The notes: generated from the sequence alone by a model not told the origin. Counted from the stretch's first letter, positions 7,468-14,501 are shown. The stretch: 21,468 nucleotides of DNA from Candidatus Mediterraneibacter gallistercoris (GCA_019119745.1 DWWI01000005.1:1-21468), one strand, 5' to 3'. A program made the numbers and translations.

Positions 7468-8922
7468 TTATATATTCTGATTTGCCTCATTGAGCAGCTG
7501 TGTCTTTGTATCATAGAGCTTCTGAGAAAGATCTACATATACTTTATGCGGATTGAAGAGACGCTTTGTCTCATCCCACAGCGTATCCTTTTCCTGCCTG
7601 CAGAATTCCGCGATCTCCTTGACAGACGGTGAAGTATATTTACATTCGCCCCTGATAAATACAGGTTTTAAGATTTCCTTCATCGTGTACGTGCCCCCTG
7701 CAAGACGCGTCTTCTTCCAGGTCGCGTTCGGATCAAAGAGCAGCAGGTCTTTGGATGTATCGTACTCTTCGCCGACAAAACAGATGAGATCCGCGCGCAT
7801 CTTGCCGGTCTCTTTGTCATAGATACGGTAAATAGTCTTGTTACCGGGATTTGTGATCTTTTCCACATTCTCCGAGATCTTGATCTTCGGTATGAATTCA
7901 CCTTCTTCATTCTGGATTGCCGCAAGCTTGTATACGCCTCCAAATGACGGACAGTCTTTTGAGGTGATCAGGTTAGTTCCCACACCCCAGGAGGTTATGG
8001 CAGCGCCCTGAAGCTTCAGGTCGTTGATCAGGAGCTCGTCAAGATCATTTGACGCGGCGATGACCGCATCGGTAAATCCGGCTTCGTCCAGCATTTTTCT
8101 CGCTTTTTTGGACAGGTAGGCAAGGTCGCCGGAGTCCAGACGGATGCCGTAGCTCTTCGGATGGATACCCGCGTCGCGCATCTCTTTAAATACGCGGATC
8201 GCATTCGGGACGCCGGACTTTAATGTGTCATATGTGTCCACAAGCAGCGTACATGCGTTGGGATAAAGCCGCGCATATTCTTTGAACGCTGTGTACTCGT
8301 CTTTGAAGCTCATGATCCAGCTGTGCGCGTGGGTTCCCATTACCGGCACGTCGAACATCTCGCCTGCGAGCACGTTGGATGTACCTACACAGCCGCCTAT
8401 GATGGCAGCTCTGGCGCCGTACAGACCTGCGTCGGGGCCCTGCGCGCGGCGCAGTCCGAATTCCATGACTCCGTCGCCCTGCGCGGCATGTACCACGCGG
8501 GAAGCTTTCGTGGCGATCAGGCACTGATGATTGATGATCGTCAGTATAGCGGTCTCCACAAGCTGAGCCTCCATGATCGGCGCAACAACTTTGATCAGAG
8601 GCTCCCGCGGAAAGATCACGCTTCCCTCGGGAATGGCATAGATATCGCCGCTGAAGTGGAAGCCGCTTAAATAATGAAGAAAGTCCTCGCTGAAGATGCC
8701 GAGTCCTCTCAGATAATCCACATCTTCATAGGAGAAATTCAGATTCTTGATGTAATCGATGACTTGTTCCAGTCCGGCCATGATGGAATAGCCGCCTTTG
8801 TTCGGGTTGTCCCGGAAGAACATGTCAAAGATGACAGTCTCGTTTTCCTGTGTCTCAAAATAGCCCTGCATCATAGTAAGCTCATAGAGATCCGTGAGCA
8901 GGGTGAGATTCTGTGCGCTCAT
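7468..8922 (-). CDS. pncB: nicotinate phosphoribosyltransferase
   Basis: The protein has 484 residues. It converts nicotinate and PRPP to nicotinate mononucleotide in the Preiss-Handler route to NAD. Family signatures include 'LLTDLYELTMMQGY' at the N-terminus, 'GGYSIMAGLEQVIDYI' (43-58), 'FGLRRAQGPD' (155-164), 'GTSNVLAG' (180-187), 'GTHAHSW' (196-202), 'RLDSGDLAYL' (261-270) and 'WGVGTNLITSKDCPSFGGVYKL'. The start at 8922 is chosen because a GAGGG Shine-Dalgarno sequence lies about 9 bases upstream and because homology begins there. The 41 in-frame codons further upstream overlap the promoter and are not coding. The gene heads a probable pncB-ddl-murF operon. A leader of about 100 nt has alternative foldings (see findings). 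Confidence 0.94.
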   Translation of the reverse strand: MSAQNLTLLTDLYELTMMQGYFETQENETVIFDMFFRDNPNKGGYSIMAGLEQVIDYIKNLNFSYEDVDYLRGLGIFSEDFLHYLSGFHFSGDIYAIPEGSVIFPREPLIKVVAPIMEAQLVETAILTIINHQCLIATKASRVVHAAQGDGVMEFGLRRAQGPDAGLYGARAAIIGGCVGTSNVLAGEMFDVPVMGTHAHSWIMSFKDEYTAFKEYARLYPNACTLLVDTYDTLKSGVPNAIRVFKEMRDAGIHPKSYGIRLDSGDLAYLSKKARKMLDEAGFTDAVIAASNDLDELLINDLKLQGAAITSWGVGTNLITSKDCPSFGGVYKLAAIQNEEGEFIPKIKISENVEKITNPGNKTIYRIYDKETGKMRADLICFVGEEYDTSKDLLLFDPNATWKKTRLAGGTYTMKEILKPVFIRGECKYTSPSVKEIAEFCRQEKDTLWDETKRLFNPHKVYVDLSQKLYDTKTQLLNEANQNI

Positions 8923-8950
8923 GATATTTTCCCTCTTTTCATTTTGTACG

Positions 8951-8989
8951 GACGCCGGAATGCGGCGCTGGCCCGTGATTTGCGGCGTC
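8951..8989 (-). promoter_or_regulatory. structured pncB leader with two competing hairpins
   Basis: In the minus-strand RNA, GACGCCG (8989-8983) can pair with CGGCGTC (8957-8951) as a 7-bp long-range stem. The inner CGCCG (8967-8963) can instead pair with CGGCG (8957-8953) as a short local hairpin. The two pairings exclude each other. No T-run follows, so this is not a simple terminator, and no known riboswitch class was recognised. Confidence 0.35.
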
Positions 8990-9033
8990 GGGAAACGCGC
9001 AAAGCGGGATCCCTGCCGTTTTTTTTCTTTACG

Positions 9034-9042
9034 ATTATAGCA
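9034..9042 (-). promoter_or_regulatory. extended -10 promoter for pncB-ddl-murF
   Basis: On the minus strand the sequence reads TGCTATAAT, a perfect TATAAT (9034-9039) with the TG of an extended -10. The -35 match is poor. Transcription would start near 9027, giving a leader of roughly 105 nt before the pncB start. Confidence 0.6.
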
Positions 9043-9100
9043 CAAGACAGTGTAATCTTCTACAAATTTTGAAATTCACACCGGGAAGAAAAGAAAACAG

Positions 9101-9170
9101 CCGGCAGATATGTACTGTGATCAGGCGAAAGAGTACGCGCTGATATCTAATACATATTTACCGGCAGATA
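9101..9170. repeat. 10-bp direct repeat CCGGCAGATA, 60 bp apart, upstream of pncB
   Basis: CCGGCAGATA occurs at 9101-9110 and 9161-9170, between the end of plsC and the pncB promoter. The space between them also holds ATATGTA (9108-9114) and its complement TACATAT (9151-9157). The rest of the 275-bp interval has no gene and no clear terminator for plsC. Confidence 0.5.
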
Positions 9171-9197
9171 ATTCTTTTTTTAGGAAAACTACGGAGC

Positions 9198-9932
9198 CTA
9201 TACAAGCTCTGCGTTTTTATGAATCGTCTCACGGATTATATTTTCGACATAATCCCCGATATGCCTCTTTGTCTCTTTATCCAGCTCATTCGGGTAAATC
9301 GGTTTCCCGTATTCGATTACAACATGTGTTTTCTTTATTTTCGGAAAATGGTTTTCGAAGATCTCTGCTGTATTGTTCATTGAGATGGGAACAACCGCAC
9401 ATCCGGTCTTTGTGGCAATCTTGAGCGCTCCGTCGCGGAAAGGAAGCATGCTCAGTTCTTCCCCGCGGTTGCGTGTCCCTTCCGGGAAAACACAGATAGA
9501 GATGCCGTTCTTGATATCATCGATTGCCTGAAGGATTGTTTTCAGGCCTTCCTTCGGATTCTTCCGGTCGAGGAAGAGACAGTGCAGTCTTTTCATCCAG
9601 GACGTGAGAGTCAGATAACGGTCCATTTCTTTCTTGGCGATATAGCCGGTAACCCGCCTGCACCGGCTGTAAGTCAGCAGAATGTCAAAATAACTGCGGT
9701 GGTTGCCGATGAACAGTACCGGCTCGTCAGGTACATTTTCCTCACCGATCACGGTTGTTTTCACCCCTGTTATCCCGAGAATCATCTTGAATGCCCACTG
9801 TACGATACGCAGAGAGCTTATATCGCTTGTATAAGGGTTAAATTTGTGAAGGATCCGTTCCACGATAAGCACCGGAATGGTCACGATCAAAAACAGGATC
9901 ACAAAAACTACAATACATATAAAACGAATCAT
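9198..9932 (-). CDS. plsC: 1-acyl-sn-glycerol-3-phosphate acyltransferase (PlsC family)
   Basis: The protein has 244 residues. An N-terminal hydrophobic segment (about 2-24) anchors it in the membrane. The catalytic NHX4D motif is N77-H78-RSYF-D83, and the phosphate-binding motif is 'FPEGTRNRG' (149-157). A further conserved block 'PFRDGALKIATKTGCAVVPI' (164-183) also fits the family. It adds a second acyl chain to lysophosphatidate to give phosphatidate, the root of membrane phospholipids. The start has GAGG about 8 bases upstream. The gene is monocistronic in this window, with its own promoter and a GC-rich leader hairpin, and is divergent from the lipoprotein gene. Other lyso-acyltransferases share these motifs, so the exact substrate is inferred. 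Confidence 0.9.
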   Translation of the reverse strand: MIRFICIVVFVILFLIVTIPVLIVERILHKFNPYTSDISSLRIVQWAFKMILGITGVKTTVIGEENVPDEPVLFIGNHRSYFDILLTYSRCRRVTGYIAKKEMDRYLTLTSWMKRLHCLFLDRKNPKEGLKTILQAIDDIKNGISICVFPEGTRNRGEELSMLPFRDGALKIATKTGCAVVPISMNNTAEIFENHFPKIKKTHVVIEYGKPIYPNELDKETKRHIGDYVENIIRETIHKNAELV

Positions 9933-9995
9933 GTGTCAGTCCTCAATTTTTCTTTCTGTAAATTCACGAAGAGGGCGCATACCGCCCCTCGCTCA

Positions 9996-10024
9996 ATTAT
10001 ACCGCTGACATATGGAAAATACAA
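9996..10024 (-). promoter_or_regulatory. sigma-A promoter for plsC
   Basis: On the minus strand TTGTAT (10019-10024) and a perfect TATAAT (9996-10001) are separated by 17 bp. A hairpin with GC-rich arms (9970-9989) follows in the leader, about 40 nt before the start codon. Confidence 0.75.
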
Positions 10025-10094
10025 GAAAAATGCGTCCGCTATTCGATCAATATATTTCCACTGTAGCACCATCTGTTCAAGAAAGATGGAATTG

Positions 10095-10124
10095 ACATAT
10101 CTGAGGGGCAGGCTTCATATGATA
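10095..10124 (+). promoter_or_regulatory. possible sporulation (sigma-E type) promoter for the lipoprotein-sipL pair
   Basis: CATATGATA (10116-10124) resembles the CATA-type -10 used by mother-cell sigma factors, and ACATATC (10095-10101) is a two-mismatch version of the sigma-E -35, 14 bp upstream. The same stretch contains TTGACA (10093-10097 plus neighbours) but no good sigma-A -10 lies 17 bp from it. The assignment is an inference, helped by the sporulation gene downstream. Confidence 0.4.
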
Positions 10125-10152
10125 TATGGAAAAATGCTGTGAGGACAGGGGA

Positions 10153-10572
10153 ATGAAACATCTTAGGGCGTCCTGTGTCATCTGGCTCCTGCCGGTCCTT
10201 ATCGCCGGGCTTTCGGCCGGCTGTGTCAGCCGGTACGGGGAGGATCAGAAGCTGCGGGATCTTGAGTTCGCGGTGGTGGACAGGGAGGATGAACCGGAAG
10301 AGCTGAGCGCGATGATCGAAGAAGAGAAAGAGCATCCGTTTGAGATGATCTATGTGGATCAGGGGCAGCTCTATATAGCGGAGGGATACGGGGAACAGCC
10401 CACTACAGGCTACAGTGTGGAGGTGAAGGAGCTGTACGAGACAGAAGATACCGTCCGTATCCGCACGAATCTTCTGGGCCCCGGGAAAGAGGAGGACATA
10501 AAGGAGATCGCCACATTTCCCTATGTGGTCGTACAGCTTGAATATATAGACAAAGACGTCTTGTTTGATTGA
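10153..10572 (+). CDS. lipoprotein with PrcB-type C-terminal domain, paired with sipL
   Basis: The protein has 139 residues when started at the ATG at 10153. That start has GAGGA 7-8 bases upstream, whereas the ATG at 10126 has none. The N-terminus is a lipoprotein signal peptide: basic 'MKHLR', a hydrophobic stretch, then 'GLSAGC' with Cys24 as the likely lipidated residue. The mature part is acidic. The segment from about residue 80, including 'TTGYSVEVKELYETEDTVRIRTNLLGPG' and 'YVVVQLEYIDKDVLFD', resembles the PrcB C-terminal domain, named from a subunit that supports a Treponema protease complex. Its function in Clostridia is not known to me. It ends 11 bp before sipL, so the two are almost certainly cotranscribed, suggesting a role at a membrane during spore formation. 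Confidence 0.75.
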   Translation: MKHLRASCVIWLLPVLIAGLSAGCVSRYGEDQKLRDLEFAVVDREDEPEELSAMIEEEKEHPFEMIYVDQGQLYIAEGYGEQPTTGYSVEVKELYETEDTVRIRTNLLGPGKEEDIKEIATFPYVVVQLEYIDKDVLFD

Positions 10573-10583
10573 GGAGGAGAGAT

Positions 10584-12143
10584 ATGGAGCTGATCAGAAA
10601 ACCGATTCATTACACGCAGGAGGGAAAGAGCATCTTCGACCAGTTTTATCTGGACGAGGACTATAATGTGCCGGATCAGAAAGAAGATGTGAAAAGGATC
10701 ATTCAGGGGAAGGCAGAGCTCAGGGCCGAGGATATCCGGCCGGTGGAGAACTATGTCAAGATCGCGGGCAAGATGTATTTTACTATTCTGTACATGACCT
10801 CGTCGGGAGATCCGAAGCCTGCCGTACTGGAAGGCAAACTGCCGTTTGAGGAGATGGTATATGCGGAGAGCGATGGAAATGAGTCCTTTTACCTGAGAAA
10901 TGTAAGGACAGAGTTTACAGCCTCGGTGGTTCATTCCCGGAAGCTGAGTCTGAGGATCATGGCGGAGATTGAGATCGGGAGAGAATGGATCCGGGACGAG
11001 GAGCTGACGGAAAATATTGAGAGCGACATACCGGTCTATCGAAAGACGCGGAAAATGAATCTGCTCCGGCTGGCTGTGTCGAAGAAAGATACATACCGGA
11101 TCAAGGAAGAGGTGACGCTGCCGGGTACAAAAGAGAGCATCGGGCAGGTGCTGCTCACCGACGTGAGCGTCAGAAAGCTGGATATCCGGACAGGACAGGA
11201 TGAGATCCTGCTCAGAGGCGAGATGCTCGTATTCTGCATGTATCTGTCGGCTGAGGAGAAGCCGGACTGGATTGAGCAGAGCGTACCCTTTGAAGGAAGA
11301 GTTCTCTGTGACGGCGTGTCAGAGAACATGTATTATCACATCCAGCACTCACTTGAGGATATGCTGGCGGATATCCGGCTGGACGAGGACGGAGAGATGC
11401 GTGTTATCGGCATCGAGGCTACGCTTGCGCTTCGGATGAATATTTATGAAGAAGAAGAGACTGAAATATTAAGCGATATGTATTCTCTGGAACAGCAGTG
11501 TGTCTTTGACACGCAGGAGACTGTACTGGAAGAGCTCCTGATGCAGAACCAGTCAAAATGCAAAATATCGGAGAGGCTGTCTCTTCCGGAGCTGAAAGAA
11601 GATGTATTGCAGATCCTTCACAGCCGGGGCAGTATCCAGGTAGAGAGCGAGCAGCATACATCAGAAGGAATACGCGTAGAAGGCATCCTGCATCTGTCAT
11701 TTCTGTATCTGCGGGGCGATGATACCGAGCCTTATGGAAGCTGGCAGGGAATGATCCCGTTTTCATGGCTGATCGAGTATTCGGATATGCCTGAGAAAGT
11801 GAGCAGCAGTCTTTCCTACCATGTGGAGCAGCTTGCCGTAACACTTGCCGGGAGTGAGGCGGTCGAGGTCAAGGCGATCCTGTCGTTTGATGTATTTCTG
11901 AGGAAGCTTATTCCCGTTGAGATGATCACAAATGTCAGCATGGAACCGCTCAATATGGAAGAGTTGTCCGAACAGCCGGGAATCGTGGGGCATATTGTGC
12001 AAAACGGCGAAGATCTTTGGAGCCTTGCAAAAAAATATATGACAACTATTGACGGAATCCGGGAGATAAATGGTCTAAATGATGAAAAAGTCTCACCGGG
12101 GGATAAACTGTTGATTTTTAAGGAGAATGTGAGTATACTGTAA
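10584..12143 (+). CDS. sipL: SipL-like spore coat morphogenesis protein (three SPOCS repeats plus LysM)
   Basis: The protein has 519 residues. Three SPOCS (DUF3794) repeats cover roughly 20-140, 165-290 and 325-450. The first has the typical 'DEDYNVPDQKEDVKRII' opening. A LysM domain closes the protein (about 467-513, 'GHIVQNGEDLWSLAKKYMTTIDGIREINGLN'). The same architecture and length are known for Clostridioides difficile SipL, which binds the coat ATPase SpoIVA through the LysM domain and holds the coat on the forespore. The start at 10584 is chosen for the strong GAGGAGGAGAG (10571-10581); an in-frame TTG at 10569 overlaps the upstream stop. It follows the lipoprotein gene by 11 bp. Expression in the mother cell would be expected. 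The last 35 bases also hold the ispE promoter. Confidence 0.88.
   Translation: MELIRKPIHYTQEGKSIFDQFYLDEDYNVPDQKEDVKRIIQGKAELRAEDIRPVENYVKIAGKMYFTILYMTSSGDPKPAVLEGKLPFEEMVYAESDGNESFYLRNVRTEFTASVVHSRKLSLRIMAEIEIGREWIRDEELTENIESDIPVYRKTRKMNLLRLAVSKKDTYRIKEEVTLPGTKESIGQVLLTDVSVRKLDIRTGQDEILLRGEMLVFCMYLSAEEKPDWIEQSVPFEGRVLCDGVSENMYYHIQHSLEDMLADIRLDEDGEMRVIGIEATLALRMNIYEEEETEILSDMYSLEQQCVFDTQETVLEELLMQNQSKCKISERLSLPELKEDVLQILHSRGSIQVESEQHTSEGIRVEGILHLSFLYLRGDDTEPYGSWQGMIPFSWLIEYSDMPEKVSSSLSYHVEQLAVTLAGSEAVEVKAILSFDVFLRKLIPVEMITNVSMEPLNMEELSEQPGIVGHIVQNGEDLWSLAKKYMTTIDGIREINGLNDEKVSPGDKLLIFKENVSIL
12111..12139 (+). promoter_or_regulatory. sigma-A promoter for ispE inside the sipL coding end
   Basis: TTGATT (12111-12116) and TATACT (12134-12139) are separated by 17 bp and lie inside the last codons of sipL. 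Transcription would start near 12146. This would give ispE vegetative expression independent of the sporulation operon. Confidence 0.7.
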
Positions 12144-12193
12144 GCACAATGTATACAAGATACAGAACACAATCTTAGTATGGAGGACACAGG

Positions 12194-13081
12194 ATGAATC
12201 AGATCGAACTGAAAGCACTGGCAAAGATCAATCTGGGACTGGATGTACTTGGGAAAAGAGAAAACGGCTATCATGATGTACGGATGATCATGCAGTCTAT
12301 ATATTTATATGATGAAGTTAAAATTGAAAAGAAAGACACGCCGGAGATCGAGGTGGTGTCAAACCTGAATTTCCTGCCCACGGGAGAGGACAATATCGCA
12401 TACAAAGCGGCCCGTCTCCTGCAAGAGGAATTCAAGATCAGCGACGGCGTGAAGATCACTCTGAAAAAGCATATTCCGGTGGCCGCAGGACTGGCTGGAG
12501 GCAGTTCCAATGCAGCCGCCGTGCTGTTCGGTATGAACCGGATGTTCCGTCTGGGATTGTCACAGAAGAGCCTGATGGAGCGGGGAGTGAAGCTGGGCGC
12601 CGATGTCCCCTACTGTATCATGCGGGGTACGGTGCTCGCCGAGGGCATCGGCGAGGAGCTGCATAAGCTGCCGGCTATGCCGAAATGTACAGTGCTGATC
12701 GCGAAACCGCCTGTCAGTGTGTCCACAAAGACAGTATATGAAGCTCTGGATTCAAAAGAAATCACAGAGCATCCTGACATTGACGGCATCATAGAGGGAC
12801 TGGAGCGGCAGGATCTCAAAAAGATTGCCGGCTGCATGGGAAATGTCCTTGAAGATGTTACCATACCGATGCATCCTGTCATTGATGAGATCAAGCAGGT
12901 GATGAAGGACTGCGGAGCGCTGGGAGCCATGATGAGCGGCAGCGGTCCGACAGTGTTCGGCCTGTTTGAGAGCCGTGCGGGAGCGCGGGACGCGCAGAGG
13001 CGCATCAGAGAAAAAGCACTGACCAGGCAGGTCTATGTGACGAATATACATAGTGTGAGGAGGAATCAGAATGCCGATTGA
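12194..13081 (+). CDS. ispE: 4-diphosphocytidyl-2-C-methyl-D-erythritol kinase
   Basis: The protein has 295 residues and is a GHMP-family kinase. It phosphorylates the 2-hydroxyl of CDP-methylerythritol in the MEP route to isoprenoids, which supply undecaprenyl carriers and quinones. The N-terminal 'AKINLGLDVLGKRENGYHDV' (10-29) includes catalytic Lys11. The ATP loop is 'PVAAGLAGGSSNAA' (95-108), Asp137 lies in 'GADVPYC', and the third motif is 'GAMMSGSGPTVFGLF' near 256. GGAGG at 12182-12186 sits 7 bases before the ATG. The last codons overlap the strong Shine-Dalgarno sequence and ATG of an 8-codon frame that leads into the gntR gene, so ispE and gntR are probably one transcript. Confidence 0.94.
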   Translation: MNQIELKALAKINLGLDVLGKRENGYHDVRMIMQSIYLYDEVKIEKKDTPEIEVVSNLNFLPTGEDNIAYKAARLLQEEFKISDGVKITLKKHIPVAAGLAGGSSNAAAVLFGMNRMFRLGLSQKSLMERGVKLGADVPYCIMRGTVLAEGIGEELHKLPAMPKCTVLIAKPPVSVSTKTVYEALDSKEITEHPDIDGIIEGLERQDLKKIAGCMGNVLEDVTIPMHPVIDEIKQVMKDCGALGAMMSGSGPTVFGLFESRAGARDAQRRIREKALTRQVYVTNIHSVRRNQNAD

Positions 13082-13097
13082 TTTTGAAGTACGATGA
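13071..13097 (+). CDS. 8-codon frame MPIDFEVR overlapping the gntR start (leader peptide or frameshift remnant)
   Basis: A strong GAGGAGGAA (13057-13065) precedes ATG 13071. The frame reads MPIDFEVR and stops at TGA 13095-13097, overlapping the gntR ATG (13094-13096) as ATGA. The gntR start itself has no good ribosome binding site. The peptide therefore either couples translation into gntR, or is the true N-terminus of the regulator cut off by a one-base deletion. Confidence 0.4.
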   Translation: MPIDFEVR

Positions 13098-13741
13098 ATG
13101 AATATCTGCCGCTTCGCGATGTGGTGTTCAATACCCTTCGCAGGGCGATCCTGCGCGGAGAATTAAAACCGGGCGAGCGTCTGATGGAGATACAGCTTGC
13201 AAACAAGCTGGGAGTGAGCCGTACGCCGATCCGCGAGGCAATCCGAAAGCTGGAACTGGAAGGTCTTGTACTCATGATCCCGAGAAAGGGAGCGGAAGTG
13301 GCGGAGATCACAGAAAAGAATCTGAGGGACGTACTGGAAGTGCGCTGTGCCCTGGAAGAGCTGGCAGTACAGCTTGCCTGTGACAGGATCGACAAAGATA
13401 AGCTGAAAGAACTCCACGCTGCAGCGGATCATTTCCGTGAGATACTTGACAGTGATGATATCACGGCTATCGCCGAGGCAGACGAGGCATTTCACGATGT
13501 GATCTTTGCAGCCACGGACAATAACCGTCTGATCCAGCTTTTGAATAATTTAAGAGAGCAGATGTACCGCTACCGGATCGAGTATCTGAAGAAGAAAGAG
13601 TGCCATCCGCAGCTTTTGGAAGAACACGCTGCGATCATGAAAGCCATAGAGGATCATGACAAGGAAAAGGCGACGCAGATTACGATCCAGCATATCGCCA
13701 ACCAGGCGGATACTGTGGTGGACACACTGCGGCACCGGTAA
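13094..13741 (+). CDS. GntR-family transcriptional regulator with FCD (FadR-type) domain
   Basis: The protein has 215 residues. A winged helix-turn-helix fills about residues 5-72, with the recognition region 'ANKLGVSRTPIREAIRKLELEGLV'. An FCD ligand domain follows (about 78-208). Its metal-binding residues look intact: Asp130 and His134 in 'EADEAFHDVIF', His178 in 'LEEHAAIM' and His200 in 'IQHIANQ'. FCD regulators bind small organic acids or fatty acyl derivatives together with a metal, and usually repress transport or catabolic genes. The effector here cannot be told. The start lacks a Shine-Dalgarno sequence and overlaps the stop of the 8-codon frame at 13071-13097. It follows ispE by 12 bp. 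No terminator lies between it and spoIIR. Confidence 0.88.
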   Translation: MNEYLPLRDVVFNTLRRAILRGELKPGERLMEIQLANKLGVSRTPIREAIRKLELEGLVLMIPRKGAEVAEITEKNLRDVLEVRCALEELAVQLACDRIDKDKLKELHAAADHFREILDSDDITAIAEADEAFHDVIFAATDNNRLIQLLNNLREQMYRYRIEYLKKKECHPQLLEEHAAIMKAIEDHDKEKATQITIQHIANQADTVVDTLRHR

Positions 13742-13793
13742 AGAATCCGGCTGAACCTCAGGCAAATGCGGCAGGAAATTTACAGGACTTCGC

Positions 13794-13822
13794 GTATATT
13801 TCTCCGTGATCTGTCCATACTC
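13794..13822 (+). promoter_or_regulatory. possible forespore-type promoter for spoIIR
   Basis: GTATA (13794-13798) and CATACTC (13816-13822) are 17 bp apart. They resemble the related sigma-F/sigma-G elements, with one mismatch in the -10. SpoIIR genes are classically under sigma-F. Spacing is one base off the usual sigma-G value, so this is tentative. Transcription would start near 13829. Confidence 0.3.
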
Positions 13823-13850
13823 TCCATATCAGGTGAAAAGATATGGAGGA
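13822..13850 (+). promoter_or_regulatory. hairpin that covers the spoIIR ribosome binding site
   Basis: CTCCATATC (13822-13830) is the exact complement of GATATGGAG (13840-13848), with a 9-nt loop. The 3' arm contains most of the GGAGGA Shine-Dalgarno sequence (13845-13850) of spoIIR. RNA that includes both arms would hide the site, while RNA starting at about 13829 would lack the 5' arm. Confidence 0.5.
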
Positions 13851-13856
13851 ATACAT

Positions 13857-14501
13857 ATGGATATTACAGAGAGGTTCTACAGAAATGTTGAGAAACATGC
13901 CGTAAAGATATGCTTTGTACTTGCGGTTATACTGGCGTCAATGATCACGTCGGGAATATATTTCAGAGTGGATGCGGCGGCTCAGGAAAAACTGCAGGAG
14001 CATCTGGCGCAGGAGGTGTTGCGTTTCCATGTGCTCGCCAACAGCGACAGTGACGAAGATCAGGAGCTGAAGCTGCAGGTGAGAGATGCAGTCCTTGAGT
14101 ATATGGAAGAAAATATGCCGGAGGAAGACAGCGCTGATGCTGTAAAAGACTGGGCACGGACGCATATTGATGAAATAGAGGATGTAAGCCGCGGCGTCAT
14201 TGCAGAGGACGGAGCGGATTATCCGGTAAGCGCAGCGGTGACAACCTGCTGGTTCCCGGACAAAAGCTACGGCGACGTTACATTTCCGGCAGGAAACTAT
14301 GAGGCACTCCGAATTGAGATCGGTGAGGCCGAAGGCCACAACTGGTGGTGCGTGCTTTATCCGGGACTGTGCTTTATGGATACCGTAAACGCAGTTGTGC
14401 CGGATGAGGGAAAAGAGCAACTGAAAAATGTTTTGACAGAAGAGGAGTATTCCAGGATTACAGCAGATACAGACTTTAAGATCAGCTGGTTTTTCTGGTG
14501 A
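13857..14501 (+). CDS. spoIIR: stage II sporulation protein R
   Basis: The protein has 214 residues. A membrane or signal segment (about 16-36) is followed by the SpoIIR domain, with 'LRFHVLANSDSDEDQELKL' (55-73), 'YPVSAAVTTCWFPDKSYGD' (122-140) and 'FPAGNYEALRIEIGEAEGHNWWCVLYPGLCF' (143-173). In Bacillus, SpoIIR is made in the forespore, secreted into the intermembrane space, and triggers SpoIIGA to process pro-sigma-E in the mother cell. The start at 13857 is chosen for GGAGGA at 13845-13850; the in-frame upstream start at 13806 lies across the promoter and hairpin region. A CDF transporter gene starts 10 bp after its stop. The gene is 115 bp downstream of gntR, with no terminator between. 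Confidence 0.93.
   Translation: MDITERFYRNVEKHAVKICFVLAVILASMITSGIYFRVDAAAQEKLQEHLAQEVLRFHVLANSDSDEDQELKLQVRDAVLEYMEENMPEEDSADAVKDWARTHIDEIEDVSRGVIAEDGADYPVSAAVTTCWFPDKSYGDVTFPAGNYEALRIEIGEAEGHNWWCVLYPGLCFMDTVNAVVPDEGKEQLKNVLTEEEYSRITADTDFKISWFFW

Noticed and set aside
8923..9045. In-frame extension of pncB by 41 codons upstream of 8922
   Set aside because: Its TTG start lies on the extended -10 promoter, it has no family homology, and the internal ATG has a proper ribosome binding site.
10068..10089. CCATCT/AGATGG hairpin upstream of the lipoprotein gene as a terminator
   Set aside because: It has only a 6-bp stem, no T-run on either strand, and no gene whose transcript would need to end there.
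10126..10152. Start of the lipoprotein nine codons upstream
   Set aside because: It has no ribosome binding site, overlaps the probable promoter end, and would spoil the compact lipoprotein signal peptide.
13806..13856. Longer SpoIIR N-terminus
   Set aside because: It would translate the hairpin and ribosome binding site region; the ATG at 13857 is preceded by GGAGGA.
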